A DNA stretch of 11,008 bases from an uncultured Arenimonas sp. (GCA_946885815.1 CAMPHE010000031.1:1-11008); one strand, 5' to 3'; shown: positions 1-7,319, counted from the first letter of the stretch. Made by a program: numbers and translations. The notes: a model not told the origin generated them from the letters alone.

Positions 1-1007
1 GTCTATCGCCACCGGCATTTCGTCGCGCAGGTGGCGATGCTGCGCGACGCGTTCGGCATCGCGCCGGGCGGCGTCGACCTGCCGACGTTCCCGCCGTTCG
101 CGCTGTTCGATCCGGCACTCGGCGTCAGCTCGGTGGTGCCCGACATGGACCCGACCCGCCCGGCGCGCGCCGACCCGCGCAAGCTGCACGACGCGATCGC
201 GCGGTTCGGCGTCGACCAGCTGTTCGGCTCGCCGGCGCTGATGCGCGTGCTCGCCGGTTTCGGGCAGCCGCTGCCGACGCTGAAGCGCGTGACGTCGGCG
301 GGGGCGCCCGTCCCGGCAGACATTCGGTCGCCGTGATCGAGGGCCGCGAACTGGAAGCGACCCGCGCGGCGACGGAGCAGGGCGCCGGCACCTGCGTCGG
401 CCGCCCGGTGGCGCCGAACGAGGTACGCCTCATCGCGATCACCGACGACCCGATCGCCGACTGGCGCGACGCGGTCGTGCTCGGCGCCGAGGCGATCGGC
501 GAGATCACCGTCGCCGGCCCGACGGCGACGGACGAATATTTCGCGCGACCCGCCGCGACCGCGGCGGCGAAGATCCGCGAGCGCCTGCCCGACGGTGGCG
601 AGCGCGTCGTGCACCGGATGGGCGACCTCGGCCGGTTCGATGCCGAGGGCCGGCTGTGGTTCTGCGGCCGCAAGACGCATCGCGTCCGCACGGCCGACGG
701 CAATCTCTACACCGAGCAGGTCGAGCCGGTGTTCAACGGGCATCCCGACGTCGCGCGCACCGCGCTCGTCGGGGTCGGCGAACCCGGGCGGCAGCGCGCG
801 GTGCTGTGCGTCGAGCCGCGCGCCGGCCTGCCGCGCTCGCGGCACGCCGCGCTGCTCGACGAACTGCGCCGGCATGCGCTCGGCTTCGTCCACACGGCGA
901 AGATCGCCCACTACCTCGTGCATCCCGGCTTTCCGGTCGACATCCGCCACAACGCCAAGATCGGCCGCGAGCACCTCGCGCGCTGGGCCGCCCGCCGGCT
1001 GGCGTAG
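1..1007 (+). pseudogene. oleC: OleC-type beta-lactone synthetase, 3' part, frameshifted by an internal deletion
   Basis: OleC is an AMP-forming ANL-superfamily enzyme that, in the OleABCD pathway, activates a 2-alkyl-3-hydroxy acid with ATP and closes it to a beta-lactone, the precursor of long-chain olefins. The reading frame is open from base 1, so the 5' end lies outside the window. Frame 1 (1-336) carries 'PTFPPFALFDPALG', 'VPDMDPTRPA' and 'FGSPALMRVLAGFG', then stops after 'TSAGAPVPADI'. The protein continues in frame 3 (to 1007) with '[13 protein letters not shown]', the A7-like '[17 protein letters not shown]' and the A10-like 'HNAKIGRE' lysine motif. About 20-25 residues expected between the halves, including the YGxTE nucleotide-binding motif, are absent; the frame change implies a loss of 1 mod 3 bases. 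The stop TGA (334-336) overlaps a GTG (333-335), so the second half might be translated by reinitiation, but neither half would be a complete enzyme. An assembly error is the main alternative. The stop codon lies in a REP-like repeat. Family identity rests on remembered motifs. Confidence 0.85.
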
Positions 1008-1024
1008 GAGCGGCTTCAGCCGCG
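1004..1024 (+). repeat. REP-like palindromic repeat, copy 1
   Basis: This 21-base unit with core GGAGCGGCTTCAGCCGCG is identical to bases 7994-8014. It contains the stem GCGGC / GCCGC (1010-1014 with 1019-1023) around a TTCA loop. Its first bases, GTAG, provide the TAG stop (1005-1007) of oleC. It lies in the 28-base gap before oleD. Short repeats of this type, scattered between genes, are typical of Xanthomonadaceae and Pseudomonas genomes; that link is from memory. Confidence 0.7.
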
Positions 1025-1029
1025 ACAAT
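1024..1029 (+). promoter_or_regulatory. Possible -10 box of a leaderless oleD transcript
   Basis: GACAAT stands six bases before the oleD ATG (1036), so transcription starting about seven bases after the box would begin at the start codon itself. No Shine-Dalgarno is visible between the repeat and the ATG, which fits a leaderless message. The same geometry (box, six bases, ATG) occurs before ubiJ. No good -35 is seen (best guess CTGGCG at 999-1004 with a long spacer), so the call is weak. Confidence 0.35.
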
Positions 1030-1035
1030 GCCCGC

Positions 1036-2046
1036 ATGAGAATCCTGGTCACCGGCGGTGCCGGCTTCCTCGGCCGCGCGCTCTGCGCCGCGCTCCAACG
1101 CGACGGCCACGAGGTCACCAGCTTCCAGCGTGGCCATTCGGCGGCGCTCGCGGCGGCCGGCGTGCGGCAGGTGCGCGGCGACCTCGCCGACGCCGATGCG
1201 GTGCACGCCGCGCTCGCCGGCCACGACGCGGTCTTCCACAACGCGGCGAAGGCCGGCGCGTGGGGCTCGTACGCGAGCTATTTCGACGCCAACGTGCGCG
1301 GCACCCGCCACGTGCTGGCGGCGATGCGCGCGCACGGCATACCGACGCTGGTGTACACCTCGACGCCGAGCGTCACGCACAGCGGCCGCACGCCGGTCGA
1401 GGGCACCGACGAGCAGGCCACGCCGCTCGGTCGCGATTTCAAGGCGCCGTATCCGGCGACGAAGCTGATCGCCGAACGCGACGTGCTCGCCGCCAACTCG
1501 CCGACGCTCGCGACGGTCGCGCTGCGCCCGCGGCTGATCTGGGGGCCCGGCGACACCCAGCTGCTGCCGCGCCTCGTCGAGCGCGCGCGTGCCGGGCGCC
1601 TGCGCACCATCGACGGCGGCCACAACCGGATGGACACCACCTATATCGACAACGCCGCGCAGGCGCACCTCGATGCGTTCGCCGCGCTGAAGCCGGGCGC
1701 CGCGTGCGCCGGCCGCGCGTACTTCATCTCCAATGGCGAGCCGCGCGAGGCGCGTCGCATCGTCGACGACCTGCTGGCCGCCGCCGGCGAACCGCCGGTT
1801 CGCGGCAGCGTGCCCTACGCGGTCGCTTACGCGGCGGGCGCGGTGCTGGAGCCGGCCTGGAAACTGCTGCGCCTGCCCGGCGAACCGCCGATGACGCGCT
1901 TTCTCGCCGAGCAGCTGTCGACGCCGCACTGGTACGACATTTCCGCCGCGTGCCGGGATTTCGGTTATGTGCCACGGGTTTCGATGGACGAAGGGCTGGA
2001 GCGGCTGGCGGCATGGTGGCGGGGAGAAGCCGCGTCCAGCTTCTAG
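1036..2046 (+). CDS. oleD: OleD-type 2-alkyl-3-ketoalkanoic acid reductase (extended SDR)
   Basis: This is a 336-residue NAD(P)-dependent extended short-chain dehydrogenase. In the Ole pathway OleD reduces the 2-alkyl-3-ketoacid made by OleA to the hydroxy acid that OleC uses. The N-terminus is a Rossmann dinucleotide-binding loop, TGGAGFLG (residues 6-13). Further on are '[10 protein letters not shown]' (68-77), the strand-4 serine region 'YTSTPS' (107-112), and the catalytic YxxxK as 'YPATK' (Y139, K143), followed by '[10 protein letters not shown]' typical of the 3-beta-HSD/OleD group. Length is normal and no defect is visible. The ATG at 1036 was chosen because the Rossmann motif begins directly after it; the open frame extends upstream only over oleC. 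It directly follows oleC, the usual order for these genes. There is no Shine-Dalgarno, so the gene may be expressed from a leaderless transcript. Assignment as OleD rather than another SDR leans on the oleC neighbour. Confidence 0.88.
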   Translation: MRILVTGGAGFLGRALCAALQRDGHEVTSFQRGHSAALAAAGVRQVRGDLADADAVHAALAGHDAVFHNAAKAGAWGSYASYFDANVRGTRHVLAAMRAHGIPTLVYTSTPSVTHSGRTPVEGTDEQATPLGRDFKAPYPATKLIAERDVLAANSPTLATVALRPRLIWGPGDTQLLPRLVERARAGRLRTIDGGHNRMDTTYIDNAAQAHLDAFAALKPGAACAGRAYFISNGEPREARRIVDDLLAAAGEPPVRGSVPYAVAYAAGAVLEPAWKLLRLPGEPPMTRFLAEQLSTPHWYDISAACRDFGYVPRVSMDEGLERLAAWWRGEAASSF

Positions 2047-2259
2047 CGGCTACGCGGTCGTGCGTGCATCGCGATCGCCGGCGCTGCTTTTGAACGGAAG
2101 CCGGACCTCGTTTTCGCGTCCTGTTCGCGTCGCTGAACGCGGACCGTGCAATTCACCCGCAAATCGCGCCGAACACACGCGCGCACCACGGGCGCTTGGC
2201 GAAAGTGGCGCCGTCCGCGGAATCCCGCGGCCAACCCGACATTCATAAGGAGAGCCGCC

Positions 2260-2415
2260 ATGCTCCACTACGCCCTGATCTTCCTCGTGATCGCGATCAT
2301 CGCCGCCATCCTCGGTTTCGGCGGCTTCGCCGGCACGATGGCCTGGCTTGCCCAGGTGCTGTTCGTCGTATTCCTGATCCTCGCGGCGATCACGTTCTTC
2401 CGCAAGCGCGTCTGA
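2260..2415 (+). CDS. DUF1328 / UPF0391 (YtjA-like) small membrane protein
   Basis: This 51-residue protein is almost entirely hydrophobic, with two predicted membrane helices (about residues 3-23 and 27-47) joined by a glycine-rich turn 'LGFGGFAGT', and ends in a basic tail 'FFRKRV' that probably stays in the cytoplasm. Length and pattern match the DUF1328/UPF0391 family (E. coli YtjA is about 53 residues), whose biochemical role is unknown. The start is set by a strong Shine-Dalgarno, AAGGAGAG at 2247-2254, five bases before the ATG; the open frame runs further upstream but has no such site and would add a very basic, non-conserved extension. It stands alone between oleD and ubiJ, with 213 bases upstream in which I see no clear promoter, and a hairpin directly after its stop. 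Confidence 0.88.
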   Translation: MLHYALIFLVIAIIAAILGFGGFAGTMAWLAQVLFVVFLILAAITFFRKRV

Positions 2416-2416
2416 C

Positions 2417-2431
2417 GCGGGCTTCGCCCGC
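2417..2431 (+). terminator. Hairpin behind the DUF1328 gene
   Basis: GCGGGC-TTC-GCCCGC is a perfect six-pair stem with a three-base loop starting two bases after the stop codon. No T-run follows, so it is not a classical intrinsic terminator; it may be a weak terminator or an mRNA 3'-end stabiliser. Confidence 0.4.
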
Positions 2432-2500
2432 CACGCAAGGATGCGTACCGTCGCGGCAGGGACGCCGCCGCGGCCGGCCGTCGGCGACGCGCCGGCCCGC

Positions 2501-2506
2501 TAGAAT
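2501..2506 (+). promoter_or_regulatory. Possible -10 box of a leaderless ubiJ transcript
   Basis: TAGAAT (five of six matches to TATAAT) lies six bases before the ubiJ ATG at 2513. A start about seven bases downstream would put +1 on the A of the ATG. There is no Shine-Dalgarno before this ATG. The -35 region (CCGTCG at 2478-2483 for a 17-base spacer) is poor. Spacing matches that before oleD exactly. Confidence 0.42.
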
Positions 2507-2512
2507 GACGGC

Positions 2513-3142
2513 ATGAGCGATCGTGCCGTCTCGCCGTTGCAAGCCCTGAAGCCCCTGGCCGGCCGCGCGCTGGAGCAGGGGCTTTCGCGTCTTCTCGCGC
2601 TCGACCCCGAGACGGCGGCCGCGCTGCGTCCGCTCGAAGGCCGGCGGATCGGTCTCGCGCTCGAAGCCCCCCCGGTCGCGCTCGACATCCGGGTCGAGGA
2701 CGGCGCGCTGCGCGTCGGTCCGCCGACGGTGGAACCGGACCTCGGCATCCGCGCGACGCTCGCCGGCGTGCTGTCGCAGCTGCCCTTCCTGCGCGCGCCC
2801 GGCGCGCCTCCGGTCGGCAAGGTGCGGATCGCCGGCGACGCCGAACTCGCGCGGCAGGTGCAGCGGCTCGCCGGGCGTTTCGATCCGGACTGGGAACGGC
2901 CGTTCGCGGAGCGGTTCGGTCCGGTCGCCGGCCCGCAGGTCGCGCGCGTGCTGCGCGAGGCGCTCGCCGCCGGCGCGGGGCTCGCCCGCGGGCTCGCGCG
3001 CGACGCCGCCGAATACGTCACCGAGGAATCCCGCGACGTGGTGGGCAAGGATGAACTCGAAGCCTTCCACGCCGACGTCGACGCGCTGAACGACCGCGTC
3101 GAGCGCCTCGCCGCGCGCGTCGCGCGGGTCACGCCGCGATGA
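2513..3142 (+). CDS. ubiJ: Ubiquinone biosynthesis accessory factor UbiJ (SCP2 domain)
   Basis: UbiJ is a soluble accessory protein that binds lipid (SCP2 fold) and, with UbiK, helps the aerobic Ubi complex handle hydrophobic quinone intermediates. The 209-residue product has an SCP2-like N-terminal part (about residues 8-125; '[21 protein letters not shown]' contributes the start, '[19 protein letters not shown]' the end) followed by a helical section and a C-terminal heptad-like segment '[19 protein letters not shown]' that can form a coiled coil, as expected for UbiJ/YigP. Its stop overlaps the ubiB start (ATGA, 3139-3142), the gene pairing seen in E. coli ubiE-ubiJ-ubiB, though no ubiE lies upstream here. 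The ATG at 2513 has no Shine-Dalgarno; a -10-like box just before it suggests a leaderless mRNA. Identification relies both on the domain layout and on the ubiB neighbour. Confidence 0.88.
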   Translation: MSDRAVSPLQALKPLAGRALEQGLSRLLALDPETAAALRPLEGRRIGLALEAPPVALDIRVEDGALRVGPPTVEPDLGIRATLAGVLSQLPFLRAPGAPPVGKVRIAGDAELARQVQRLAGRFDPDWERPFAERFGPVAGPQVARVLREALAAGAGLARGLARDAAEYVTEESRDVVGKDELEAFHADVDALNDRVERLAARVARVTPR

Positions 3143-4809
3143 CGCCGGCCGGGGCGCTCGGCGGCGTGCGCGGGACGCTGCGCGCGCTGGGCATCGTCCG
3201 CGTGCTGCTGAAGCACCGGCTCGATTCGTTGCTGCGCGACACCGCTGTCGGCGGCTGGCTGTGGCTGCTGAAGCCGCTGACGCGCGCCAGCGACGCGGAC
3301 CTGCCGCGGGGCCAGCGCCTGCGCCTCGCGCTGCAGGAGCTCGGGCCGATCTTCGTCAAGACCGGGCAGATCCTGTCGACCCGCCGCGACCTGATGCCGC
3401 CGGACATCGCCGAGGAGCTGTCGCTGCTGCAGGACCGCGTCGCGCCGTTTCCCGGCGCCGCGGCCCGCGCGCGGATCGAACAGGCGCTCGGTCGTCCCAT
3501 CGCCGAGCTCTATGCCGAATTCGACGAGACGCCACTGGCGTCGGCGTCGATCGCGCAGGTGCATGCGGCGCGGCTGCACGACGGCCGCGAGGTGGTGGTC
3601 AAGGTGCTGCGGCCGGGCATCGGCCGGCGCATCGCCGACGACATCGCGCTGCTGCGGACGCTGGCCGCGTTCGCGGAAAGCACGCATCCGGCCGCGGACA
3701 AGATCCGGCCGCAGGAAGTGGTCAGCGAGATCGAGGGCACGCTGTTCGCCGAACTCGACCTGCAGCGCGAAGGCGCGAATGCGAGCCTGATGCGGCGCAC
3801 CTGGCTCGGCAGCGACGAGCTGTACGTGCCGGAGGTGTTCTGGTCGCACAGCAGCGAGAACGTGCTCACGATGGAGCGCGTGCGGGGGATTCCTTCCGAC
3901 GACATCGCCGCGCTCGATGCCGCCGGCATCGACCGCAAGGCGCTGGCGGCGCGCGGCGTGCGCGTGTTCTACACGCAGGTGTTCCGCGACAATTTCTTCC
4001 ACGCCGACGCGCACGCCGGCAACATCTGGGTCGACCCGGGCAAGCCGGAGGATCCGCGCTTCATCGCGATCGACTTCGGCATCGTCGGCCAGCTCGACCG
4101 GCGCGACCAGTACTACCTCGCCGAGAACTTCATGGCGATCTTCCAGCGCGACTACCGCCGGATCGCCGAGCTGCACATCGAGGCCGGCTGGATGCCGGCG
4201 ACGACGCGCATCGACGAGCTGGAAGCCGCGGTGCGCGCGGTGTGCGAGCCGTATTTCACCCGGCCGCTGAGCGAGATCTCGCTCGGCGAGGTGCTGGTGA
4301 AGCTGTTCCGCACCGCGCAGCGCTACCAGCTCACGCTGCAGCCGCAGCTGATCCTGCTGCAGAAGACGCTGCTGAACATCGAGGGCGTCGGCCGGCTGCT
4401 CGACCCGAAGCTCGACATCTGGGCCGAGGCGCGCCCGGTGCTCGAGCGCATCCTGCGCGAGCGCTACAGCCCGGCGACGCTCGGCGCGGAATTCCGCAAG
4501 CGGCTGCCGGAGCTGATCACGCACGCGCCCGACATGCCGCGGCTGCTGCACGACTTCCTCGCGCAGCAGGTGCGCGGCGAGCACACGATCCGGATGCGCA
4601 GCGACGACCTGGCCGAACTCGCGCGCATCTCGCGCGCCGGCCAGCGCCAGACGGTGTACGCGATCCTCGGCACCGGGCTGATGATCGTCGCGGCGGTGCT
4701 GGTCGGCCTCGAGGCGGGCGGTCCACGGCTGTGGGGCATTCCGGCGGCGGCGGTCATCGCCGGGCTCGGCGCGTTCGGCGCCTTCCTCGCGGCGTGGCCG
4801 CGGCGGTGA
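3139..4809 (+). CDS. ubiB: UbiB, ABC1/ADCK-type kinase-like protein for ubiquinone synthesis
   Basis: UbiB is an atypical kinase-like ATPase of the ADCK/COQ8 family, bound to the inner membrane and required for ubiquinone synthesis. The 556-residue product shows every family landmark: the KxGQ motif as '[11 protein letters not shown]' (KTGQ at 74-77), the alanine-rich loop replacing the kinase P-loop as '[10 protein letters not shown]' (ASAS 134-137), the conserved lysine in 'VVVKVLRPG' (K155), the catalytic-loop equivalent '[11 protein letters not shown]' (287-297), and the metal-binding 'IDFG' (311-314). Two C-terminal hydrophobic stretches (about 507-524 and 532-551) match the membrane anchors of UbiB. 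Length is normal. The ATG overlaps the ubiJ stop by four bases, implying translational coupling, and the gene's own stop overlaps a GTG that opens a small downstream ORF. No defects seen. Confidence 0.96.
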   Translation: MTPAGALGGVRGTLRALGIVRVLLKHRLDSLLRDTAVGGWLWLLKPLTRASDADLPRGQRLRLALQELGPIFVKTGQILSTRRDLMPPDIAEELSLLQDRVAPFPGAAARARIEQALGRPIAELYAEFDETPLASASIAQVHAARLHDGREVVVKVLRPGIGRRIADDIALLRTLAAFAESTHPAADKIRPQEVVSEIEGTLFAELDLQREGANASLMRRTWLGSDELYVPEVFWSHSSENVLTMERVRGIPSDDIAALDAAGIDRKALAARGVRVFYTQVFRDNFFHADAHAGNIWVDPGKPEDPRFIAIDFGIVGQLDRRDQYYLAENFMAIFQRDYRRIAELHIEAGWMPATTRIDELEAAVRAVCEPYFTRPLSEISLGEVLVKLFRTAQRYQLTLQPQLILLQKTLLNIEGVGRLLDPKLDIWAEARPVLERILRERYSPATLGAEFRKRLPELITHAPDMPRLLHDFLAQQVRGEHTIRMRSDDLAELARISRAGQRQTVYAILGTGLMIVAAVLVGLEAGGPRLWGIPAAAVIAGLGAFGAFLAAWPRR

Positions 4810-4949
4810 CCGCGACGGTCGTCGGCCCGATACTGCCCGGCGCGCTGCTGCATCGACGCGAGCAGGACGCGATCCCGGGGTGGGTGGCGGCGATCAGCGT
4901 CGCGCTGTTCGTCGCGGTGCTGCTCTATCGGGGCTTCGGCGTCGGATGA
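4806..4949 (+). CDS. Putative 47-residue single-pass membrane protein between ubiB and truC
   Basis: I do not recognise this ORF. It starts at a GTG whose last two bases and the following base form the ubiB stop codon (GTGA, 4806-4809), and its own stop overlaps the ATG of the next gene (ATGA, 4946-4949). The product begins '[20 protein letters not shown]' and ends with a hydrophobic stretch starting '[19 protein letters not shown]', long enough for one membrane helix, with a short 'FGVG' tail. Four-base overlaps on both sides, matching the ubiJ/ubiB junction, are the main argument that it is translated and keeps truC coupled to ubiB. It could instead be an accident of high-GC sequence; without it there would be an unusual 136-base gap inside an otherwise overlapping operon. 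A role in the ubiquinone membrane complex is only conceivable from position. Confidence 0.55.
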   Translation: MTATVVGPILPGALLHRREQDAIPGWVAAISVALFVAVLLYRGFGVG

Positions 4950-5686
4950 CCCGCACCGGCGATGCCCGGGCTCTCGACGCGGCGTCGCCGACGCTCGACG
5001 TGCTGTTCGCCGACGACGCGCTCGCGGTCGTCGACAAGCCCGCCGGCCTGATGGTCCACGACAGCGCGCTGGCACGCGGCGAGACCGACTTCGCCGCGGA
5101 TCGGCTGCGCGAGCAGTTCGGCCGGCCGATCTTCCTCGTGCACCGGCTCGACCGCGCGACGAGCGGCTGCCTGCTGCTGGCGTTCGACCGCGACACCGCT
5201 TCGGCGCTGGGGAAGCAGCTGATGGACGGCGGCTTCGGGAAGGACTACCTCGCGGTCTGCCGCGGCTGGCCCGACCCGGCCGAAGGGGTGATCGACCATC
5301 CGCTCGACGGCGGCCCCGGCAAGCCGGCGAAGAAACCGGCGCAGACGCGCTTCGCGACGGTGGCCACCACCGAGGTCGACTGGCCCAGCGCGCAGCATCC
5401 GACGTCGCGCTACGCGCTGCTGCGCTGTTCGCCGCTGACGGGCCGGTTCCGGCAGATCCGGCGGCACCTCAAACACATCCACCACCACCTCGTCGGCGAC
5501 ACCAGCCACGGCGACGGCCGCCACAACCTCGCGTTCCGGATGCGCGGCGTGCACCGGATGCTGCTGCACGCCGAGCGGCTCGCGTTCACGCATCCGCGGG
5601 ACGGCCGCCGGCTGGCGGTGCACGCGCCCGGGGACACCGGATGGCGCGACGCGATCGCACTGCTGGGGTTCGATCGCCCGGCATGA
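4946..5686 (+). CDS. truC: TruC-type tRNA pseudouridine(65) synthase (RluA family)
   Basis: This 246-residue enzyme belongs to the RluA family, which turns uridine into pseudouridine; TruC acts on U65 of some tRNAs. The signature 'HRLDRATSG' (66-74) carries the catalytic aspartate D69. 'VVDKPAGLMVHDS' near residue 28 is the usual N-terminal motif. The C-terminal half resembles E. coli TruC more than RluA/C/D as I remember it: 'HPTSRYALLRCSPLTGR', 'RQIRRHLKHIHHHLVGD' and 'SHGDGRHN'. There is no S4 RNA-binding domain, as expected for TruC. The start at 4946 was chosen because it overlaps the stop of the small upstream ORF (ATGA) and because the 22 residues that an earlier start at 4880 would add are arginine/glycine-rich shadow sequence. 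It is the last gene of the ubiJ-ubiB run. Substrate specificity is inferred from resemblance alone. Confidence 0.88.
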   Translation: MTRTGDARALDAASPTLDVLFADDALAVVDKPAGLMVHDSALARGETDFAADRLREQFGRPIFLVHRLDRATSGCLLLAFDRDTASALGKQLMDGGFGKDYLAVCRGWPDPAEGVIDHPLDGGPGKPAKKPAQTRFATVATTEVDWPSAQHPTSRYALLRCSPLTGRFRQIRRHLKHIHHHLVGDTSHGDGRHNLAFRMRGVHRMLLHAERLAFTHPRDGRRLAVHAPGDTGWRDAIALLGFDRPA

Positions 5687-5720
5687 CTGACGGGCGATGC
5701 GGTCGCGTCGCGGCGGCGCC

Positions 5721-5726
5721 TAGAGT
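5721..5726 (+). promoter_or_regulatory. Possible -10 box for the first Sel1-like gene
   Basis: TAGAGT lies 28 bases before the ATG at 5755, in the 68-base gap after truC, and is followed by a Shine-Dalgarno (GAGGA, 5742-5746). No convincing -35 is visible, so read-through from truC is an equally good explanation. Confidence 0.25.
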
Positions 5727-5754
5727 CGCCGCACACCCCACGAGGAACGCGCCG

Positions 5755-6471
5755 ATGATCCGTTTCCGCGCCTTCGCGCTGCTCGCCGCGCTCGCCGCCT
5801 CGCCCGCGTTCGGCCAGGACTCGACCGACCCGAACCGTCGGCCGCTGGAACGCGAACTGATGATGTCGGAGTCGTTCCTCGCGGCGCACCCCGACCTGAA
5901 ATACCGCCTCTCGGGCCTCGAACGCCATGCGCAGGGCCAGTGGCCGCGCGCGCTGGAGGATTTCCGGCATGCGGCGCGCTTCGGCGACAAGCCGTCGCAG
6001 GGCATGCTCGGCGAGATGTACTGGAAGGGCGAAGGCGTGGCCCCCGACCGCGCGGTCGGCTACGCATGGATGGACATCGCCGCCGAGCGCGGCTATCCGG
6101 TGCTGATCGCGAAGCGCGAACAGTACTGGGCGGCGCTCGACGACGCGGAACGAGCGCGGGCGGTGGAACTCGGCCGGCCGATGTACGACGAGTTCGGCGA
6201 CCCGGCGGCGAAGCCCCGGCTCGAGCGCCTGCTGAAGCGGGAACGTCGCAACCTCACCGGCAGCCGCGTCGGGTCGGTCGGCAACCTCACGATCATGATC
6301 CCGACGCCGGGCGGCATGCGCCAGATCCGCGGATCGACGTTCTACCAGGACAAGTTCTGGAAGCCCGAGCAGTACTGGCACTGGCAGGACTACGACTGGA
6401 AGAAGCCGCCGGAAGGCGACGTCAGCGTCGGCGAAGTGCTCACCGACGCGGACGAACCGGCGTCCGACTGA
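5755..6471 (+). CDS. Secreted Sel1-like repeat protein, paralogue A
   Basis: This 238-residue protein has a signal peptide (basic start 'MIRFR', hydrophobic core 'FALLAALAAS', probable cleavage after 'AFG' at residue 20) and so acts in the periplasm or is secreted. Residues about 67-112 match a Sel1/TPR-like helical pair: 'ALEDFRHAARFGDKPSQ', then 'LGEMYWKGEGVAPDRAVGY' and 'WMDIAAERG'. Such repeats bind other proteins; no catalytic motif is visible. The C-terminal part ('FYQDKFWKPEQYWHWQDYDW') is rich in aromatic residues and I do not recognise it as a named domain. The ATG at 5755 is favoured by GAGGA at 5742-5746 and by the signal peptide starting there. A second gene of the same build follows (6596-7309); over one 96-residue stretch I count 57 identical positions. 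Function unknown. Confidence 0.85.
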   Translation: MIRFRAFALLAALAASPAFGQDSTDPNRRPLERELMMSESFLAAHPDLKYRLSGLERHAQGQWPRALEDFRHAARFGDKPSQGMLGEMYWKGEGVAPDRAVGYAWMDIAAERGYPVLIAKREQYWAALDDAERARAVELGRPMYDEFGDPAAKPRLERLLKRERRNLTGSRVGSVGNLTIMIPTPGGMRQIRGSTFYQDKFWKPEQYWHWQDYDWKKPPEGDVSVGEVLTDADEPASD

Positions 6472-6527
6472 CGCGAACGCAGGCGGGTGACGTCCGCGCG
6501 CGGCGATGCACGCACGCGGCTCCGGGG

Positions 6528-6556
6528 TTGACACTGTTGTTTTACAGGCGTAATAG
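6528..6556 (+). promoter_or_regulatory. Candidate sigma-70 promoter of the second Sel1-like gene
   Basis: A perfect -35 hexamer TTGACA (6528-6533) is followed, after a 17-base spacer, by TAATAG (6551-6556), a weak -10 with three of six matches. The proposed -10 sits inside the left arm of the palindromic element described separately, so a bound regulator would block polymerase. Expected start of transcription is near 6563, about 33 bases before the ATG. Confidence 0.5.
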
Positions 6557-6582
6557 ATCAGTTATTACGTGTGTAATACAAC
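6536..6582. promoter_or_regulatory. 47-bp double-palindrome operator-like element
   Basis: Two 20-base arms (6536-6555 and 6563-6582) are inverted copies of each other with 17 of 20 positions matching, separated by GATCAGT. Each arm also contains its own small palindrome TTAC-N4-GTAA (6542-6553 and 6565-6576), centred 23 bp apart, about two helical turns. The element is 16/47 GC by hand count, an AT-rich island in a very GC-rich region. It covers the spacer and -10 of the candidate promoter and ends at the Shine-Dalgarno AGGAGAAG (6583-6590). The TATTAC...GTAATA half-sites resemble operators of BlaI/MecI-type repressors as I remember them; no such regulator is in the window. A transcript reading through it could instead fold into a long hairpin next to the ribosome site. 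Confidence 0.68.
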
Positions 6583-6595
6583 AGGAGAAGCCGTC

Positions 6596-7309
6596 ATGCG
6601 CTGGATTCCCGCCCTGCTGCTGTCCGTGTCGCCGTGTGTCGCCGACGCGTCGTTGTTCGCCCCGACGCCGTCGAATGAAACCGAAGCGCGGATCGTGCAG
6701 TCCGACCGCTTTCTGGCGACTCACCCGGACATTTCCTATCGGCTGCAGGCACTCGACAAGCTCGACCGCGGCGACCTCGCCGGCGCGGTGGCGGACCTGA
6801 CCGTCGCCGCGCGACATGCCGACAAGGCGTCGCAGGCCATCCTCGGCGAGATGTACTGGACCGGCCGCGGCGTGACGCAGGACCGCGCCCTCGGCTACAT
6901 CTGGATGGACCTCGCCGGCGAACGGGGCTACCCGCTGCCGATCGCGAAGCGCGAGGCGTACTGGGCGGCGCTGGACGAAGCCACGCGCCGGGACGCGCTG
7001 GCGCGGGGTGGGGCCTATCTCGCCGAATACGGCGACGACGCGGCGCGGCCGCGGCTCGACGTGCTGATGCAGCGCGCGCGTCGCGGTTTCCGCGAGAGCC
7101 GCGCGCATTCGGTCGGCGCGCGCACCGTGAACATCCTCGTCGGCGGACGCTTCCGCGGCGTCGACGCCAGCGCCTTCATGGCCGACCGCTACTGGACGCC
7201 CGACGGGTACTACGCGTGGCAGGACGCGCAGGGCCACGGCTACGGCCGCGGACAGGTCGACGTCGGCGCCATCGAGGCCGTCGATCGCGTTTCCGACGCG
7301 GGCGACTGA
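6596..7309 (+). CDS. Secreted Sel1-like repeat protein, paralogue B
   Basis: This 237-residue product is a tandem paralogue of the preceding gene. It has a short signal peptide ('[18 protein letters not shown]', probable cleavage after residue 18); the cysteine at 14 is not in a lipobox. The Sel1-like section keeps '[19 protein letters not shown]', '[19 protein letters not shown]', '[11 protein letters not shown]' and '[14 protein letters not shown]', almost word for word as in paralogue A, whereas the C-terminal third has drifted ('[16 protein letters not shown]' against 'YQDKFWKPEQYWHWQD'). The ATG at 6596 is set by AGGAGAAG at 6583-6590; an in-frame start at 6569 would lie inside the operator-like element. 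Unlike paralogue A it has its own strong -35 and a double palindrome upstream, so its expression is probably controlled separately. It likely arose by local duplication. Role unknown; a periplasmic protein-binding adaptor is a guess from the fold. Confidence 0.87.
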   Translation: MRWIPALLLSVSPCVADASLFAPTPSNETEARIVQSDRFLATHPDISYRLQALDKLDRGDLAGAVADLTVAARHADKASQAILGEMYWTGRGVTQDRALGYIWMDLAGERGYPLPIAKREAYWAALDEATRRDALARGGAYLAEYGDDAARPRLDVLMQRARRGFRESRAHSVGARTVNILVGGRFRGVDASAFMADRYWTPDGYYAWQDAQGHGYGRGQVDVGAIEAVDRVSDAGD

Positions 7310-7319
7310 GCCGGCCGTC

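Noticed and set aside
301..340. Programmed ribosomal frameshift in oleC
   Set aside because: No slippery heptamer is visible, and residues expected between the two halves are missing altogether, which a frameshift would not explain.
733..1929. Minus-strand open frame of 398 codons opposite oleC/oleD
   Set aside because: Antisense shadow of oleD with arginine/alanine-rich composition and no recognisable motif.
2146..2259. N-terminal extension of the DUF1328 protein
   Set aside because: A strong Shine-Dalgarno sits before 2260, and the family is about 50 residues long; the extension is very basic and family-foreign.
2047..2259. Possible regulatory RNA or promoter in the gap after oleD
   Set aside because: I found no convincing -35/-10 pair, hairpin with T-run, or RNA motif; nothing can be supported.
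2500..4584. Very long minus-strand open frame opposite ubiJ and ubiB, 694 codons
   Set aside because: High-GC DNA leaves antisense frames open; the product is Arg/Ala/Gln-rich low-complexity sequence and the plus strand carries ubiJ and ubiB with all their motifs.
4880..4945. Earlier start of the truC frame at 4880
   Set aside because: The added 22 residues are Arg/Gly-rich shadow of the small ORF; the ATG at 4946 forms an ATGA overlap and gives the normal protein start.
6569..6595. Earlier in-frame start for the second Sel1-like protein
   Set aside because: It lies inside the palindromic element, has no Shine-Dalgarno, and would spoil the signal peptide; AGGAGAAG points to 6596.
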